64,000 nucleotides of DNA from Amanita rubescens (GCA_015039365.1 WION01000013.1:372001-436000), one strand, 5' to 3'; shown: positions 33,205 to 44,279, counted from the stretch's first letter. Translations and numbers: made by a program. Notes: generated from the sequence alone by a model not told the origin.

Positions 33205-34806
33205 TTATTCTTGAGTTTCAACGCGTGGAGTAACAATGCATGTAAAGCCATTGATAGCTCTAGGCATAGAATTAGTCATCGCCGCAATAGGCCCTGGCCG
33301 CATGAATGGATTTATTGCAGATGACGGGGGATGATCTATCGATTCCAATAACACCTTTAACTTCTCCAATCCCAAAAGTTCGACCAGTGCGGTATTTGAC
33401 TGCAAGCTTACTATCCAGGATGGGTAGTGGTACTCATCTTCTGCTAGACTCGCTCTAGCGAACTCGGTGATAGCGAAAGGGATGGAAAGTGCACGAGAGG
33501 CCAAAAAGACCGGTTGCCACGTCTCATACGTGGACATGCCCGCATTGAGCCCAATCAGAACATCCGGGATTATCTTCCGTGATAAGATATCCACTGGATC
33601 CCAGATCGGAGATGTTTTGTAGAGCTGAATCCGGATTGAACCTGAACCGCATTGTTCAGGGGCTCGGTATTCGTATACGTATTCTCGAGAGGCGAGGGCG
33701 CTGGGCTTGGCTTCACGAGCACGATCGTACGGATATTGTCCGAACGCAATAATATCGATATCTGTGTTGGGGAGGAGTAACGCCAATTCGCCAAAGCTAC
33801 CGTCGAGTGGATGAGTATCAAAAGAGAAGATAAAGACGGAGAGCATACATCGGGAGGAGATTTGTTTCGACCTGTATTGATAATGCATCAGTATGGCCGG
33901 TCCAGAAGAGGATTGAAGACCATACCTCGACGCCAAGCCAGTGGATAGTTAACTTGCGCCGCTCAGTTCCACCTGTCGGATCTGTGGGCACAAAACCTAG
34001 TAGGTATAACAATCGATATATGCTGAGCGGCCAATGAAGAAGTAGAGCTGCGGGCGATTTGAGCGGTAACCCCCGCCATTCGTAGTAACTCGTCCAATTT
34101 TGCTCGAATGCCGGAGGAAACGACGGCGCCTTTCGACCTTTGCTGAACATGAGCCATGGTGTGTGTTCAGCGGGGAGTTTCCATCCAGATTCCTCGTCGT
34201 AGTTTTTGTTAGAGAGTAAGATGCGTCCCCAAGTATCACAACTGAGAGGACGATTGACTCCGAGGGTCTTCTTCACCACGCTATCGACATTCAGATCAGG
34301 CGGTTCCAAAGCCCAAAACCCGAACTTCGGGCCACTTCCGAGTACCTTGTGCATCGCAAGTCCAAGCTCGTAGTTAAACAAGCCCTCTTTCTCAGACAAT
34401 ACAGCCCACGGGAATTGCTTCACAATCGCTTGCACCTCACCAAATTCCTTCATGTAACCCTGAAAAGTTCAACGTTCAATGTGTGAATAAATTCAAACTT
34501 GAGAAGTAATTAGCAACATACCTTAATTTCTGCACATTCTTCTTTATGGCCTCCTCGATAACACCCTTGACCTTTCCAAGCCTTCTTTTGGCAATCACGG
34601 CTACAATACTTGACGCTACGGCAAGCAGCGCATTGCAATGGCTAGAAAGCCGATTCAGGTCTAAGGCGCCTATTAATGGATCCGGAGGTGCGTACGACTG
34701 GAATGTGTTTGTAACAATAGGCACAGACAAACCTATAAAAGATATCAGATTTGCGGCCCTTCTGAACCCGCTGAGCATCGAGATATATTCCAGAAAAATA
34801 GGACAT
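33205..34806 (-). CDS. MYND zinc finger protein with MSS51-like C-terminal domain
   Basis: The likely start is the ATG at 34806 (MSYFSGIYLDAQRVQKG). An intron with acceptor TTTCTAG near 34640 leads to a MYND cluster on the exon ending about 34526: LQCAACRSVKYCSRDCQKKA followed by GCYRGGHKEECAEI. The next exon (34453 leftwards) starts GYMKEFGEVQAIVKQFPWAV and carries long conserved stretches (FNYELGLAMHKVLGSGPKFG, CDTWGRILLSNKNYDEESGW). The last exon contains the region typical of the MSS51 C-terminal family: TDIDIIAFG and PDVLIGLNAGMSTYETWQPV, then FAITEFARASL. Many agaricomycetes carry multiple genes of this MYND/MSS51-C type with unknown function. All junctions examined keep frame. The exact donor of the first intron is uncertain. 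Confidence 0.7.
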
Positions 34807-35268
34807 TTTCCGATAGCCTTTTCTGCAGAGGGAGAAGACGTGTATCGATCAAATTGCAATCGATGAAAACGTTTTCGTGTACGGTAACTAGTAACTTTCG
34901 AGCCCAATTGAACCAAACAAATACAACCCAATTTTACATAAAATGCCTACGTGATTGCCCAGTGGCAGTGCCGTCTGCCTGAGCATCAGGGGGATCTCAG
35001 CAACCTCGACGACGTCAGGTTAGACCACCGAAAAAGCAGGCCTTATTTCACTTTTTGATTTTAGGAACCTATACAAACATGTTCAGGGGCTCAGCCAATA
35101 CCCCAAAGTTGTGCCTCAGACCTACTGCGTGAGGAGGCGTTCGTGATTATGTCCCCCATATCGACATCGCAGGGGTGAGCAACAATCGCTGTCTCCTGTC
35201 CTCCTAATACCATAAAATGTTCAGATGTTCCCCAGTCCTTCTTCGATTCTCATCCCCTTGTCTCTAAC
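34807..35268. other. Divergent promoter region between MYND gene and aspartic protease
   Basis: About 460 bp between two divergent start codons. It includes a tataaaatgt-like A/T run near 35210-35219 (taccataaaatg), 50 bp before the protease ATG. A cagtggcagtgcc stretch near 34960 resembles the cagtgccactgccactgcc run at 37402-37424. Confidence 0.45.
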
Positions 35269-37008
35269 ATGCTCGTCTCTACGCCCAAAATCAGCGCCGT
35301 CTTGCTTGCTATCGTTGCTGTTGGGAACAGCGCGGTCGTCGCCAACAAACCACTGGCAAAAACTCCTCTCTCTGGCCATGTCAATATCACAGGTATTCAC
35401 AATATCGTGGAGCGAGACCAGGCCAGGGCTCGCATGATTCTAGCCCGAGCCAGCGGAAATCGCCAGGAAAAAGCCAATGAGCCCCTTAGTAACGAGTTAA
35501 TCGTATATGTCGCTACCATAGGTGTTGGAACACCACCTACATTCTGTAAGTCGCGTCAGGCTTTTCACGCACGATTACAACTTTCTTCACAGATGATCTC
35601 GAGGTCGACACTGGAAGGTGACCATCATCGTCTGATGTGCTTTTTAATTTTTATTAATCCTGCCATCTTATATAGTTCCAATACTTGGTTGGGTGCGCAA
35701 AAGAAGTACGTGAAAACGTCTTCCAGTAAAAAGACGCGGGATGACGTGGTAGGTTGATATTTAGCCTTGGAGGTCAACATTGACTACACTGTCAGCCAGT
35801 CTGTGACTTACGCCGTTGGGTCATTCTCGGGTGTTGAATATATAGATAATGTGGAGATTGCCCCAGGCTTGACGATTCGTCAGTCTATTGGTGTTGCACA
35901 GCAGGTGAGTCCATGCCGGTCAACGTCATGCTCTCCAGATTCAGTTTATGTCTGTAGTCCGAAGATATCTCATTCGACGGGATTTTGGGGTAAGTACCCG
36001 CGCTTGGTTACAAATTTGCTGACATTCAACTGGATAGCATTGGCCCTGTTGGTCTTACGCTAGGTAAAGAAGCGAATAAAGCCACACAATCGCTAACACA
36101 CCTACAGGAACACTAACACCAGACAGTAACGCGAAAATTCCAACCGTAACGGACAACGCCTACCAACAGGGATATATCAATTCTGAAGTAGTTGGCATAT
36201 CGTTCCAACCTTTCACTTCTGCCGGAGACCTTACTGGTGAATTGACATGGGGTGAGTTCAGCTATTCATGACGACGAGCAAGAACCCACACTAGAGCACG
36301 ATGATGTAGGCGGTGCTGATAAATCAAAGTACTCCGGCTCAATCAGATACACGTCAGATTATTTTCTTCCATCCCTTTATATGATTATCTAACTTTCATT
36401 GTTAGTCCTATTACAACCACGTTTCCCTCCAGCCTTTTCTGGGGTGTTGATCAATCCGTATTGTACGGTTTGGGAAAAATCATTCTCGGGAAAACAGCTG
36501 GCATCGTTGACACAGGTGCGATCATTGAAAACGTTATCCAAATGCCACCAACTGAGCACCCGTCATCGTGCATCAGGCACGACTTTGATTTATCTTGCGT
36601 CCGAAGGATATGCGGCTTATGTCAAAGCAACGGGCAGTCAGCTGGACCACAGCGTCGGCTTGTTAGCCATTTCTCCAAGAAAATATTCGTCACTGAAAAG
36701 TTTATTCTTCATCATCAACGGTGTAAGGTCGCGATTATATATGTCATATCAAATTCTCAACCAGGGTGCAGGTCCCTTTTGAGTTAACGGCCAATGCTCA
36801 AACATGGCCTCGCTCATTGAATACCGCCATTGGAGGCCGTTCTGATAGGATCTACCTCGTTGTGAGCGACTTGGGAAGACCAAAAGGATCGGGATTCGAC
36901 TTTATCCTCGGTTACACTTTCCTGGAAAGGTTCTACACCGTTTTCGACACAACTAGACAAAGGGTTGGCTTTGCGTCCACGCCATTCACCTTCGCTCAGA
37001 CTAACTAA
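35269..37008 (+). CDS. Secreted A1-family aspartic protease (second copy)
   Basis: The start MLVSTPKISAVLLAIVAVGN is a signal peptide, followed by a propeptide (HVNITGIHNIVERDQARAR) and the mature start ELIVYVATIGVGTPPTF. The first catalytic motif VDTGSSNTWLG is split by an intron (Asp near 35607). The second, IVDTGTTLIYLAS, is also split (Asp near 36509). The chain ends RIYLVVSDLGRPKGSGFDFI and LGYTFLERFYTVFD. I traced at least eight introns that keep the frame (for example 35945-35960, 36061-36110, 36514-36577). One junction near 35720-35770 is not resolved: a short intron of about 39 nt or another model is needed to bypass an in-frame TGA. The enzyme otherwise looks complete. It is the same family as the gene at 13782-15491. 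Confidence 0.82.
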
Positions 37009-37138
37009 GCGACTATGTTCTTCCGATTCAAATCAAGTGTAGCATTCTTGACGACTTGTATTTTATTTTTGTACATTAGGTTATTTGCAACATGCGGGTG
37101 ATAGTGCGTCGTCCATGTCATGACTGTTGTATGCGGTC

Positions 37139-37320
37139 TCAGTTGAGAATAAAAAAGGCAGCTTATTATTGAGGAGATTTCTGACATATTCTAGATTTGG
37201 ATGAATATGCTATCGGAACGTTCAGCGAAAGCACCAAGGCAAACGACCGGTTTACAAGGCCGTGTGGCATCGATGAAGATGCCAACTTGTGGAATATGTG
37301 AAGGTTTAAGTAAGACACAA
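37139..37320 (+). pseudogene. Internally deleted copy of the deaminase gene
   Basis: The segment begins with the intron end and mini-exon start of the deaminase gene (ttattgaggagatttctgacatattctag, then atttggatgaa) and jumps directly to its C-terminal end (agcgaaagcaccaaggc, then acgaccggtttac, then ggcatcgatga). The matching parts of the full gene lie at 43351-43395 and 44206-44275. The whole catalytic part, including the HAE and CxxC motifs, is missing. The downstream noncoding sequence (ggaatatgtg, then aagtaagac, then gccaatagcagcatagcgg) also parallels 44294-44390. It is a dead fragment left by a segmental duplication. Confidence 0.7.
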
Positions 37321-37375
37321 GTGGTAACCATGACTCATTACGGGTAAATCTGTAACATATGACTTGCCAATAGCA

Positions 37376-37560
37376 GCATAGCGGTCTACGGGAGTACCCT
37401 CCCAGTGCCACTGCCACTGCCAGAGATGGTTGCGTGATAGGCGTGTGACTGGGGAGGTACTCACCGACTCAAGCCAATGGCAGCGTGGCGCTTTACGGGA
37501 GTACCCTCCTGGTGCCCAGCTGCATGATGGCGCGCGTGACTGCGCAGGTACTCACTCAGA
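37376..37560. repeat. Duplicated GT-rich and acgggagtaccctcc repeat block
   Basis: Two similar units lie side by side: gcatagcggtctacgggagt..accctcccagtgcc (37376-37412) and cagcgtggcgctttacggga..gtaccctcctggtgcc (37479-37517). Each is followed by gcgtgactg(g/c)g(g/c)aggtactcac. A related copy sits at 44382-44455 (gacagcatggcgctc, then actcaagccaatggcaacgt, then agcgctttacgag). The block lies just upstream of the methyltransferase gene and may be part of its promoter region. Confidence 0.65.
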
Positions 37561-37642
37561 CCCACGCTGGGCCGCCATCCGCCACGACCAACGCAGACTA
37601 TAAAAGAGGTCCTTGCAAGAACAATGGCTAACCAAGTCCACA

Positions 37643-38538
37643 ATGCCCCCTGGTCATACCAAGCCACACGTTCATCATCCTCACGTCCATGCTCATGTTC
37701 ATCCTCACATTCATGCTCACGGAGAACACGCCCCTAATTTTGCTCAAGCCAACAGGGAGCATTTCGACCATAATTCGGCCCAATATGATCAATTTCCAGG
37801 TGCTATTAATCTTGCTCGGAAGTAAGTGTATGTGTAAGGCAGATGCTGTCGGCTTACATGGACTATTGCAGTTGCGCTCACGAGGCGTTGAAAGCATACC
37901 CATTCAAAGAAGGCGAGACGGAGGCAATGGAGTTTGCCTGTGGTACGGGTGAGTAGATGTCACCGTCCTGCAAAATGAAAATATTGACGATTTTATTTGC
38001 AGGTCTAGTCTCGAAGGAACTTGTCCCTCATGTCAAGAGCATTCTTGGTGTGGATATCAGCCAAGGAATGGTGGACCAGTACAACAAGCGAGTTCAGGAC
38101 GAGGGTATACCCCTCGAGAAGATGCACGCCGTACGATGCGAACTTGAAGGAAAAGAAGGAGAGTTGGAGGGTTCGAAGTTTGATGTCATTTTCGTAAGCG
38201 CCTGCAAGTGATTCCATGGTTGACCGCTCACAATGCGTTTAAAGTGTACATCTGCGTATCACCACTTCGAGTCAATCAATAAGATTACCAACACATTGAC
38301 GTATTTCTTGAAGCCTGGTGGAGTCTTGATTGTTCTTGATGGCGAAAGGAGGGGACGTGAAGTAAAGGAGGAGTACCGTCATATTCTTCCTCATGCTCCT
38401 GGGATGGAGAAAACTGATATCATACACGCTCTGGAACAAGCTGGGTTGGACTCGGTTTCGTGCGAGAGCACATTCGACACCGAGATCTTTGGCACTCCGG
38501 TTACATACTTCGTTGCGAAAGGTGTCAAACCACAGTAG
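37643..38538 (+). CDS. Class I SAM-dependent methyltransferase with His-rich N-terminus
   Basis: Four exons. The start MPPGHTKPHVHHPHVHAHVH is unusually His-rich (about 13 His in the first 32 residues). An ordinary Rossmann methyltransferase follows. Motif I is EAMEFACGTGLVSKELVPHV (the glycine loop is split by an intron), then SILGVDISQGMVDQYNKR (acidic loop) and FDVIFCTSAYHHF, with motif VI LKPGGVLIVLDGER. The C-terminus ends DTEIFGTPVTYFVAKGVKPQ. Introns at 37823-37870, 37949-38001 and 38190-38244 join in frame. The methyl acceptor is unknown. The His tract could bind a metal. An earlier ATG at 37624 is out of frame. Two broken copies of the 3' part lie at 41875-42185 and 44460-44512. Confidence 0.8.
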
Positions 38539-39403
38539 GTGAGGTATCGTTAAAAATTATCAAACTTTCTTCTAAAGAAAAAAAAACAGGCAGTCAATGG
38601 AGTGCTTTTATGATGGTCGTGTGTTCAACACACATGACAGATGGTATATTCACCTTTTGTACTTTTATATGATTGCATGCTTATTATACAAAATCCAATA
38701 TCCTATCTGTACTACCGCCTGCTGCCTACTAAGTGCACGCCCTACCCGCCCTGCCGCGCTCCAAGTTTGGCTTTTGCTCCAGACGGGTTGCGCTGACGGA
38801 CTCAATCACTCATGTCTTTCGCTCTCCCCACAATCCTCAGCAGGCTTGATTCAGTGCCCTCATGCCATCTGCTCGGAAAAACGGCTCTAGTTCGTTCAAC
38901 CGGTCTGGCGCGCTCATATACTGATCTTGGTTCCTGCTCTTGGGGATCCTGGTCCTCTACAAGAGACAGAGAGAAAGACGCCTGCGGTATGCAGCCATTT
39001 CACCAACACCCCCAAGTTATCTGGAGTCGTGGTGTAACTCGCCGGCCAGTTGTTTTTTCACTGCTTCAACCTGGATAAGTTCGATGAGAACTCACAGTCA
39101 ATCGACAAGTAATTCAGCTCTAGGTAGGGAATCGTAAGATGATATGTAGAAAAAATTAGGCTATTGTAGTGAATAAATTGTTGCTCTTGAATTTCATCCA
39201 AATCCAATTATGCATAGATGACTTTGGTTCCGGGACAGTGGATGCTGTGGAAAAGCGGCTGAAGTCACGGAGCGTTCAGACTCAGTGGGTGGCATGATCT
39301 ATGCCCGCATGTGGCAGGCCGTTGGGATTTTCAGGCTCGAACTTGAAGCGGTTTCCTTTTCCGTCACCAGTATCGTACGTCCTGTTCCTCGTTTCCAACA
39401 ACC

Positions 39404-40903
39404 ATGACCTGGCTGACTGGAAAACCCACGCGTACTCGATCTATATCCTGGGCAGAAATTGACAACGATCTAAAGAAAGTAGGAACAACCGCGCGTCGTG
39501 ATGGGCGATCCATCTTGAATAACCATCTTCTACATTGGACTTCTTCCACAAGATACTCTGCGAATGGCGACAGGACTGTTGTATACATGGTTCTACATGA
39601 TGATTGCAGTTTCGTTTGTGCTGAATGGCGGGAAGAGTGAGCGTCTTTTGCTTCGTTTCATCTCGATGTTAACTATTTTTTTAAGAGTTGTCACAATCAG
39701 ACACCATTCTGCAACCGGGGCATTGCTGAGCGAACAAAGCACAGCTGCCCAAGCCGCGTATGGCGATCTAGTTGTACATGGACCATGGGTTGCCCTGTGC
39801 ATCAATTCAGGTCAAGCCGTAGATGAAGAACCGCCTGTTGTAAATAACATTCGTTACCGGATCGACTACTCGGACAACGCAGATTTGTCTCATTTCAAGA
39901 AGGACGTAGTCGCGGATGAAATCTGGTCGTGGAACACGGCCGACAATGCTACCAGACACGTCAAGATCCCACAAATCCCGTACGCTCCCATGATGGTTTG
40001 TAACAAGTCCATTCGAGTCTTCGTGCTGATATGTACCTTTCAGCATTCTGCTCGTTTTCAATTTGTCGGTGATCGCCTCGTGTTGGCAGGATCAGTTGAA
40101 GGTGACACAAGAGCTGTCATCATCAGCTTTCCTTTCTCCGAGTCAGAGCCAATTGCGTTCGCCGAACCGCAACTCTCCAACCCTGAATGTGTCGAGCGAT
40201 CTGTTATGGCGGAAGGCGACATTGTGGTCCACTGTCATGAATCTGGATGCCGAATCACCGTTTTTAAATCCGACTTGATCTCGGGCACTATCCCAGTATG
40301 TGATTTGTTTTTGCTTTCTGTTTTGTCCTCATCTGGTTTCAGAGCACTGCTACCTCTGATGACCCCGAGGGCTTTAGTGAGAGCTTCCGCTACCCCAATG
40401 ATGCACGCTGCCTCCCCTTTTCGATTGCGAGCATCATGAACCTGCCTTCCATATCCAACGACCGCATATTGGTCAACTACTGTTCCACGCTCTGCATCCT
40501 AGACTTCAATCAACATCGTCTTGCTGAATTCCTCTCCAAAACACAGGAACAGCGAGAACAGCTCAAAGCAGTGCTCCATCGTGAGGGAGGAAAAGTCCAA
40601 ATCGTGACGAGACGTTACTACTGGGGTGATGTCGACGGAATGGAGGATCAGGAGTTCCTCGATGCGCCAGAGCCGCCAGAATGGAAAGCATATCTGCCGC
40701 CTAGCCCACTTGATACCGACCATGCGTTGCAGTTTGACGAGCCGCCTGAAGAGCATCGTGTGCCAATGCCATTTGGATATGTAAGGTCTGTGTTGGAACT
40801 CGGAAAGGAAGTCGATACGAGGCTCTTGGCCTTGGTGGGGAATTCAGTTGTTGCAGTGCCGAGGGCGGGGAAGCCTGGATGGGTTTTCGACTTTACGAAT
40901 TAA
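39404..40903 (+). CDS. Protein of unknown function, possibly the C-terminal part of an F-box-like gene
   Basis: The coding chain is supported from about 39404 (first ATG of the frame; the real start may lie upstream). An intron at about 39638-39685 joins CAEWREE to VVTIRHHSATGALLSEQS. Further exons read AQAAYGDLVVHGPWVALCIN, FQFVGDRLVLAGSVEGDTRA, and after an intron at about 40294-40341 DDPEGFSESFRYPNDARCLP. The last part is acidic/proline-rich (EPPEWKAYLPPSPLDTDHAL) and ends GNSVVAVPRAGKPGWVFDF. The middle has beta-propeller-like strands (VVHGPWVALCIN, DRLVLAGSVEG, NDRILVNYCSTLCILDF). Agaricomycete F-box proteins often have this kind of C-terminal region, but I see no clear F-box. The role is unknown. 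Confidence 0.5.
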
Positions 40904-41874
40904 ATTATGAGCTTTAATATTCAGAAAAACGCATGGCGCGAATCGAAATCCGTCGTGATAGTATAATTGAAACGGTACCGAATGTACACGGTCTCATACA
41001 CAACCTTCGAAGAGCTCCTGCTCGTACATCAATATAAGAAACAAATCTCATCATTACTAAAACGAACGTACCGTCGCTCGACACCCTGAATTGAGAAACA
41101 ACGATATTTCGATTAGGGGTCGCTCTGGAAAGGGAAACAAACTCACGTTTTCAGGCGCTTCAGATGGTGCTCTATATGGATAGGGATTGGATTACTATTT
41201 GAGTCCTCTGTGGATTCCCTATCATTGAAATCATCATCATCAAGATCCCGGTCGTCATCTGATGCTGTAGTAAACAGAAGAATATCTGCTGCAAGGACCT
41301 CACTTAGGTCAAGTACCTCAGGTTCGTTTTCATTATCGTCGTGCACCTCGTTGACAAACCAATCGCTTTCTGGCGCCGAATCACCAACAATCACGCTTGG
41401 AATCCATGTGAGCTACAGGCCCTTCTCTCCGGCAGCTCCGGTGATCTCCTCAGTCCTCGCTCTCGCGTTAAGAATGCGCTAATCGAACCGCGCCGTTGAT
41501 ACGAATGGGTTTGTCCACCGATTTTTTAGGAGGAGATGCTCCTTGCGCTGTTCAAGAAGGATCCGCAAGTGCATGATTATGTGAATCATTCTAAGCATCG
41601 TCATGGATGTTAAAAGAATATAACCTACACGAAGGCAATCTGATCGCCAGTGAGTTCACGACCAAACCAGCGACACAGATTATCGGCTTCATTCGCTGTT
41701 CATAACATCGCTCCTTCAATAATGCCTGGATTCCCTCGCGTACTTTGATAATGATATTTCCACGCCAACGAACTGTTTCGTTTGGTGCCGGAGTGACAAG
41801 TACGTTCTCCATAAGGCCGGAGGACTCTGAACGTAACCCTTGAAGAGTTGTCGGAAGCGGTCTAGGGAGCGGTA
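40904..41874. other. Spacer with weak minus-strand acidic frame
   Basis: A minus-strand frame at 41143-41394 encodes an Asp/Glu-rich stretch (DDDRDLDDDDFNDRE) but has no partner exon or known domain. The rest has only short frames. It may be remnant sequence brought in with the rearranged block to its right. Confidence 0.35.
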
Positions 41875-42185
41875 CATACCATCTGTCATGCGTGTTGAAC
41901 ACACGACCACCACAAAAGCACCCCATTTTTTTTCTTTAGAAGAAAAATTGATAATTTTTAACGATGCCTCACCTACTGTGGTTTGACTCCTTTCGCAACG
42001 AAGTATGTAACCGGAGTGCCAAAGATATCGGTGTTGAATGCGTTCTCGTACGAAACCGAGTCCAACCCAGCTTGTTTCAGAGCGTTGATGATATCAGTTT
42101 TCTCCATCCCATGAGGATGAGGAAGAATGCTCCTTTACTTCACATTCCCTCCTTTCGCCATCAAGAACTAGCACCACCCCAAAAC
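41875..42185 (-). pseudogene. Inverted 3' fragment of the methyltransferase gene
   Basis: Read on the minus strand, this matches the methyltransferase gene at about 38333-38650. Shared pieces include gttcttgatggcgaaaggagg, gaagtaaaggag, gggatggagaaaactgata, aagctgggttggactcggtt, tttggcactccggttacata and the downstream gtcgtgtgttcaacac stretch. The reading frame is broken: a deletion of about 13 bp after the VKE codons leads to a stop at WDGEN. It contains no catalytic glycine loop. It lies in opposite orientation to the intact gene and directly beside the deaminase start. Confidence 0.8.
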
Positions 42186-42269
42186 GTGGGAAGGGCTTAG
42201 CTGAGCCTATTGCATAGAGGTGACCAAGACCGAAAAAGGAAATTTCAGTACTCACCGTCCCAGAATGCA

Positions 42270-44279
42270 ATGTCAAGCCCGGAAAATTCATCTGAGTTTG
42301 CCAATGTCACCAGCCGGATTGAAACTTTGACTAACATGCTTCACCACATGAAACATAAGAAACGCCCGAGCAGCGAAAAAGACAAGATCCCCCCATTCCT
42401 ACGCCACTTCGCTACACTCTTAACCTGCGGAGGTATGAACGATAAAGAGGCCAAGAAGGTCGTCGCAGTGACGGGCAGCTTTGAAAGCAATGAACGGGTG
42501 AAGACTCTAGTCGTTACTCAGAACCCCTCCGCGCAGACAAAGGTGGAACAGTTGGACGTAAAGAGAGTAATTAGAGGGGACGATACATTCGACGAAGTTG
42601 TCATGAGGTACATCATATTCTAATATCAGGCTTAAATGGCCTCATACATATAGGCATCCAAACGCAAATAGCCTCCATCAACACATTGCGGATCTACGTG
42701 TTGTATTGTCTTCCTGTGATCCTGAAAATGAACCCCAGGTCAAGGCATTGCAAATATTTGTCGTCGCCCGTTGCTACCGCAAGATTCGCACACGCGTCCA
42801 ACTGTACCAGAAATTGTTTAAAGCGCAGCTGTATAACGAAATCGCAGAATGGACAGGCGAGGGTCAGGAGCTGGAGACACAGTGGATCAACGTCCCCGAT
42901 TGGCTAGTTCAGCTTTTGCCAAAGGTTGCTCACATGAACAGCCGGACTGCGACTCACAGCGGAAAGACGATAACACAATGGGAGTTCTCCGATGATACCA
43001 AACGCACCTGGGCAAAGCTGCTAGCGAGGATTCTTCTCCTCTTGAATAATGCATTCGATGCGGCTCGTACTGCCAGGAAGAACGTCGAGCACGAGGAATG
43101 CAGGCCTACCGACGCCGAACGGAGGGCATACGCGGAAATAAATACATGGCTCGTTGTCCTATGCTCCTACGTCCAAGCACAACATAATGTGGTCAAGACA
43201 CTATTGACTCAGACAAGCCTTGGTTCTACGCTTGCAAAAATCAGCCAACCGCATGGTACGTGGTCGTCATCTACATCTAGTGGGCTATAGCTAAGCTTTG
43301 GCTGTTCAGCTGAGAATGAAGAAGGTAGCTTACATTTGCATTTTTCGTTATTGAGGTGACTTCTCGCATATTCTAGATCCGGATGAATCCGCGGACATGC
43401 TATCGGAGCCCAACGAAGTTGCGAATGAAAATGGTAGCTTATATTATTCATTATTCAGGCGGCTTTTGACATATTCTAGATGCGGATGAATCCGCGGACA
43501 TGATACGGGAGCCCAGCGAAGAGCCTGGCGAGTACGTCCTGCGATACCTCCAAACAATCGTAGCATGGCATTCGGCCATAAATGCCATTGTCATCAAATC
43601 ACGCGGTGTGTTTGACATGAAGAACGTTGACATTGGAGTAGTCGAAGTTCCGTATCACAAACCTGGCCCACTGACGACTGTGAACGAGATGCAAAAAGAG
43701 TATATCCGTCGAAAACCCATTGCTTCAAGGTATTTACCACTACTCGAAAAGAACTTTCCCTCAAGATTTGGCGGAACTATTCATGCGGAAGCTGCGCTCA
43801 TGGGTTTGATGGCCTATTCTAGCACAGATCAAGGCAACGTCAATTATGGAGAACGCGTTGGCGATATGGAGACATTACGGGAGATCCTTCTTCCTGTATG
43901 TCACTTATTTCCTTGCTGCCACCTCCACTTATATCCATTTGATCAGGCAACCTTTGACATGAATATTGCAGTTGGGAAGAAGTGTTGTTGGTGTTGCAAT
44001 AGGCTGGCATACCATCTCGGACAGTATCTTGGATCAGAATTCAACCTTCCAGGAACACACGGAATCCTGTTTGCGTGGAGCCCCCCGAGAATAGGGATTG
44101 ACGTATCGGTGCTGAAGATGCTGGAAAACGAACTGTGGGATGAATTACACTCGGCTTTAAGAGCAAGAGCACGACCTTCTGTTTCTCGACAGAGCAGCGG
44201 TGAAAGCACCGAGGCAGACGACCGGTTTACGAGGCTGGGTGGCATCGATGACAATATAGATGCCGACTTATGGAAATAA
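42270..44279 (+). CDS. OTT_1508-like deaminase-fold protein
   Basis: The start is MSSPENSSEFANVTSRIETL. The first half is a helical region (NTWLVVLCSYVQAQHNVVKT). The catalytic part shows the deaminase zinc motifs: GGTIHAEAALMGLMAYS (HAE near 43782-43790) and KKCCWCCNRLAYHLGQYLG (CxxC near 43982-43996). Fungal OTT_1508-like deaminases have this HAE plus C-x2-C layout and are thought to act on nucleic acids or nucleotides, perhaps in defence or mutation; the substrate here is inferred. The C-terminus is charged (SRQSSGESTEADDRFTRLGG). At least seven exons; the 15- and 57-nt exons at 43310-43324 and 43377-43433 form a tandemly duplicated unit. A deleted copy lies at 37139-37320. Confidence 0.75.
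43310..43520 (+). repeat. Tandem duplication of a mini-exon with its intron end
   Basis: Within the deaminase gene, a unit of about 103 bp occurs twice. Each has a short exon end (gagaatgaagaag; gcgaatgaaaatg), an intron starting gtagctta and ending cgcatattctag or acatattctag, and an exon start atNcggatgaatccgcggaca then tg. The encoded peptides are DPDESADMLSEPNEV and DADESADMIREPSEE. All junctions are phase 1, so both copies can be spliced in. The third, degenerate copy is at 37139-37195. Confidence 0.75.

Noticed and set aside
38797..39137. Possible single-pass membrane protein (LGILVLYKRQRERRLRYAAI)
   Set aside because: Only one exon-like frame is seen, with no start, signal peptide or conserved extracellular part; it may be part of the upstream end of the 39404-40903 gene.
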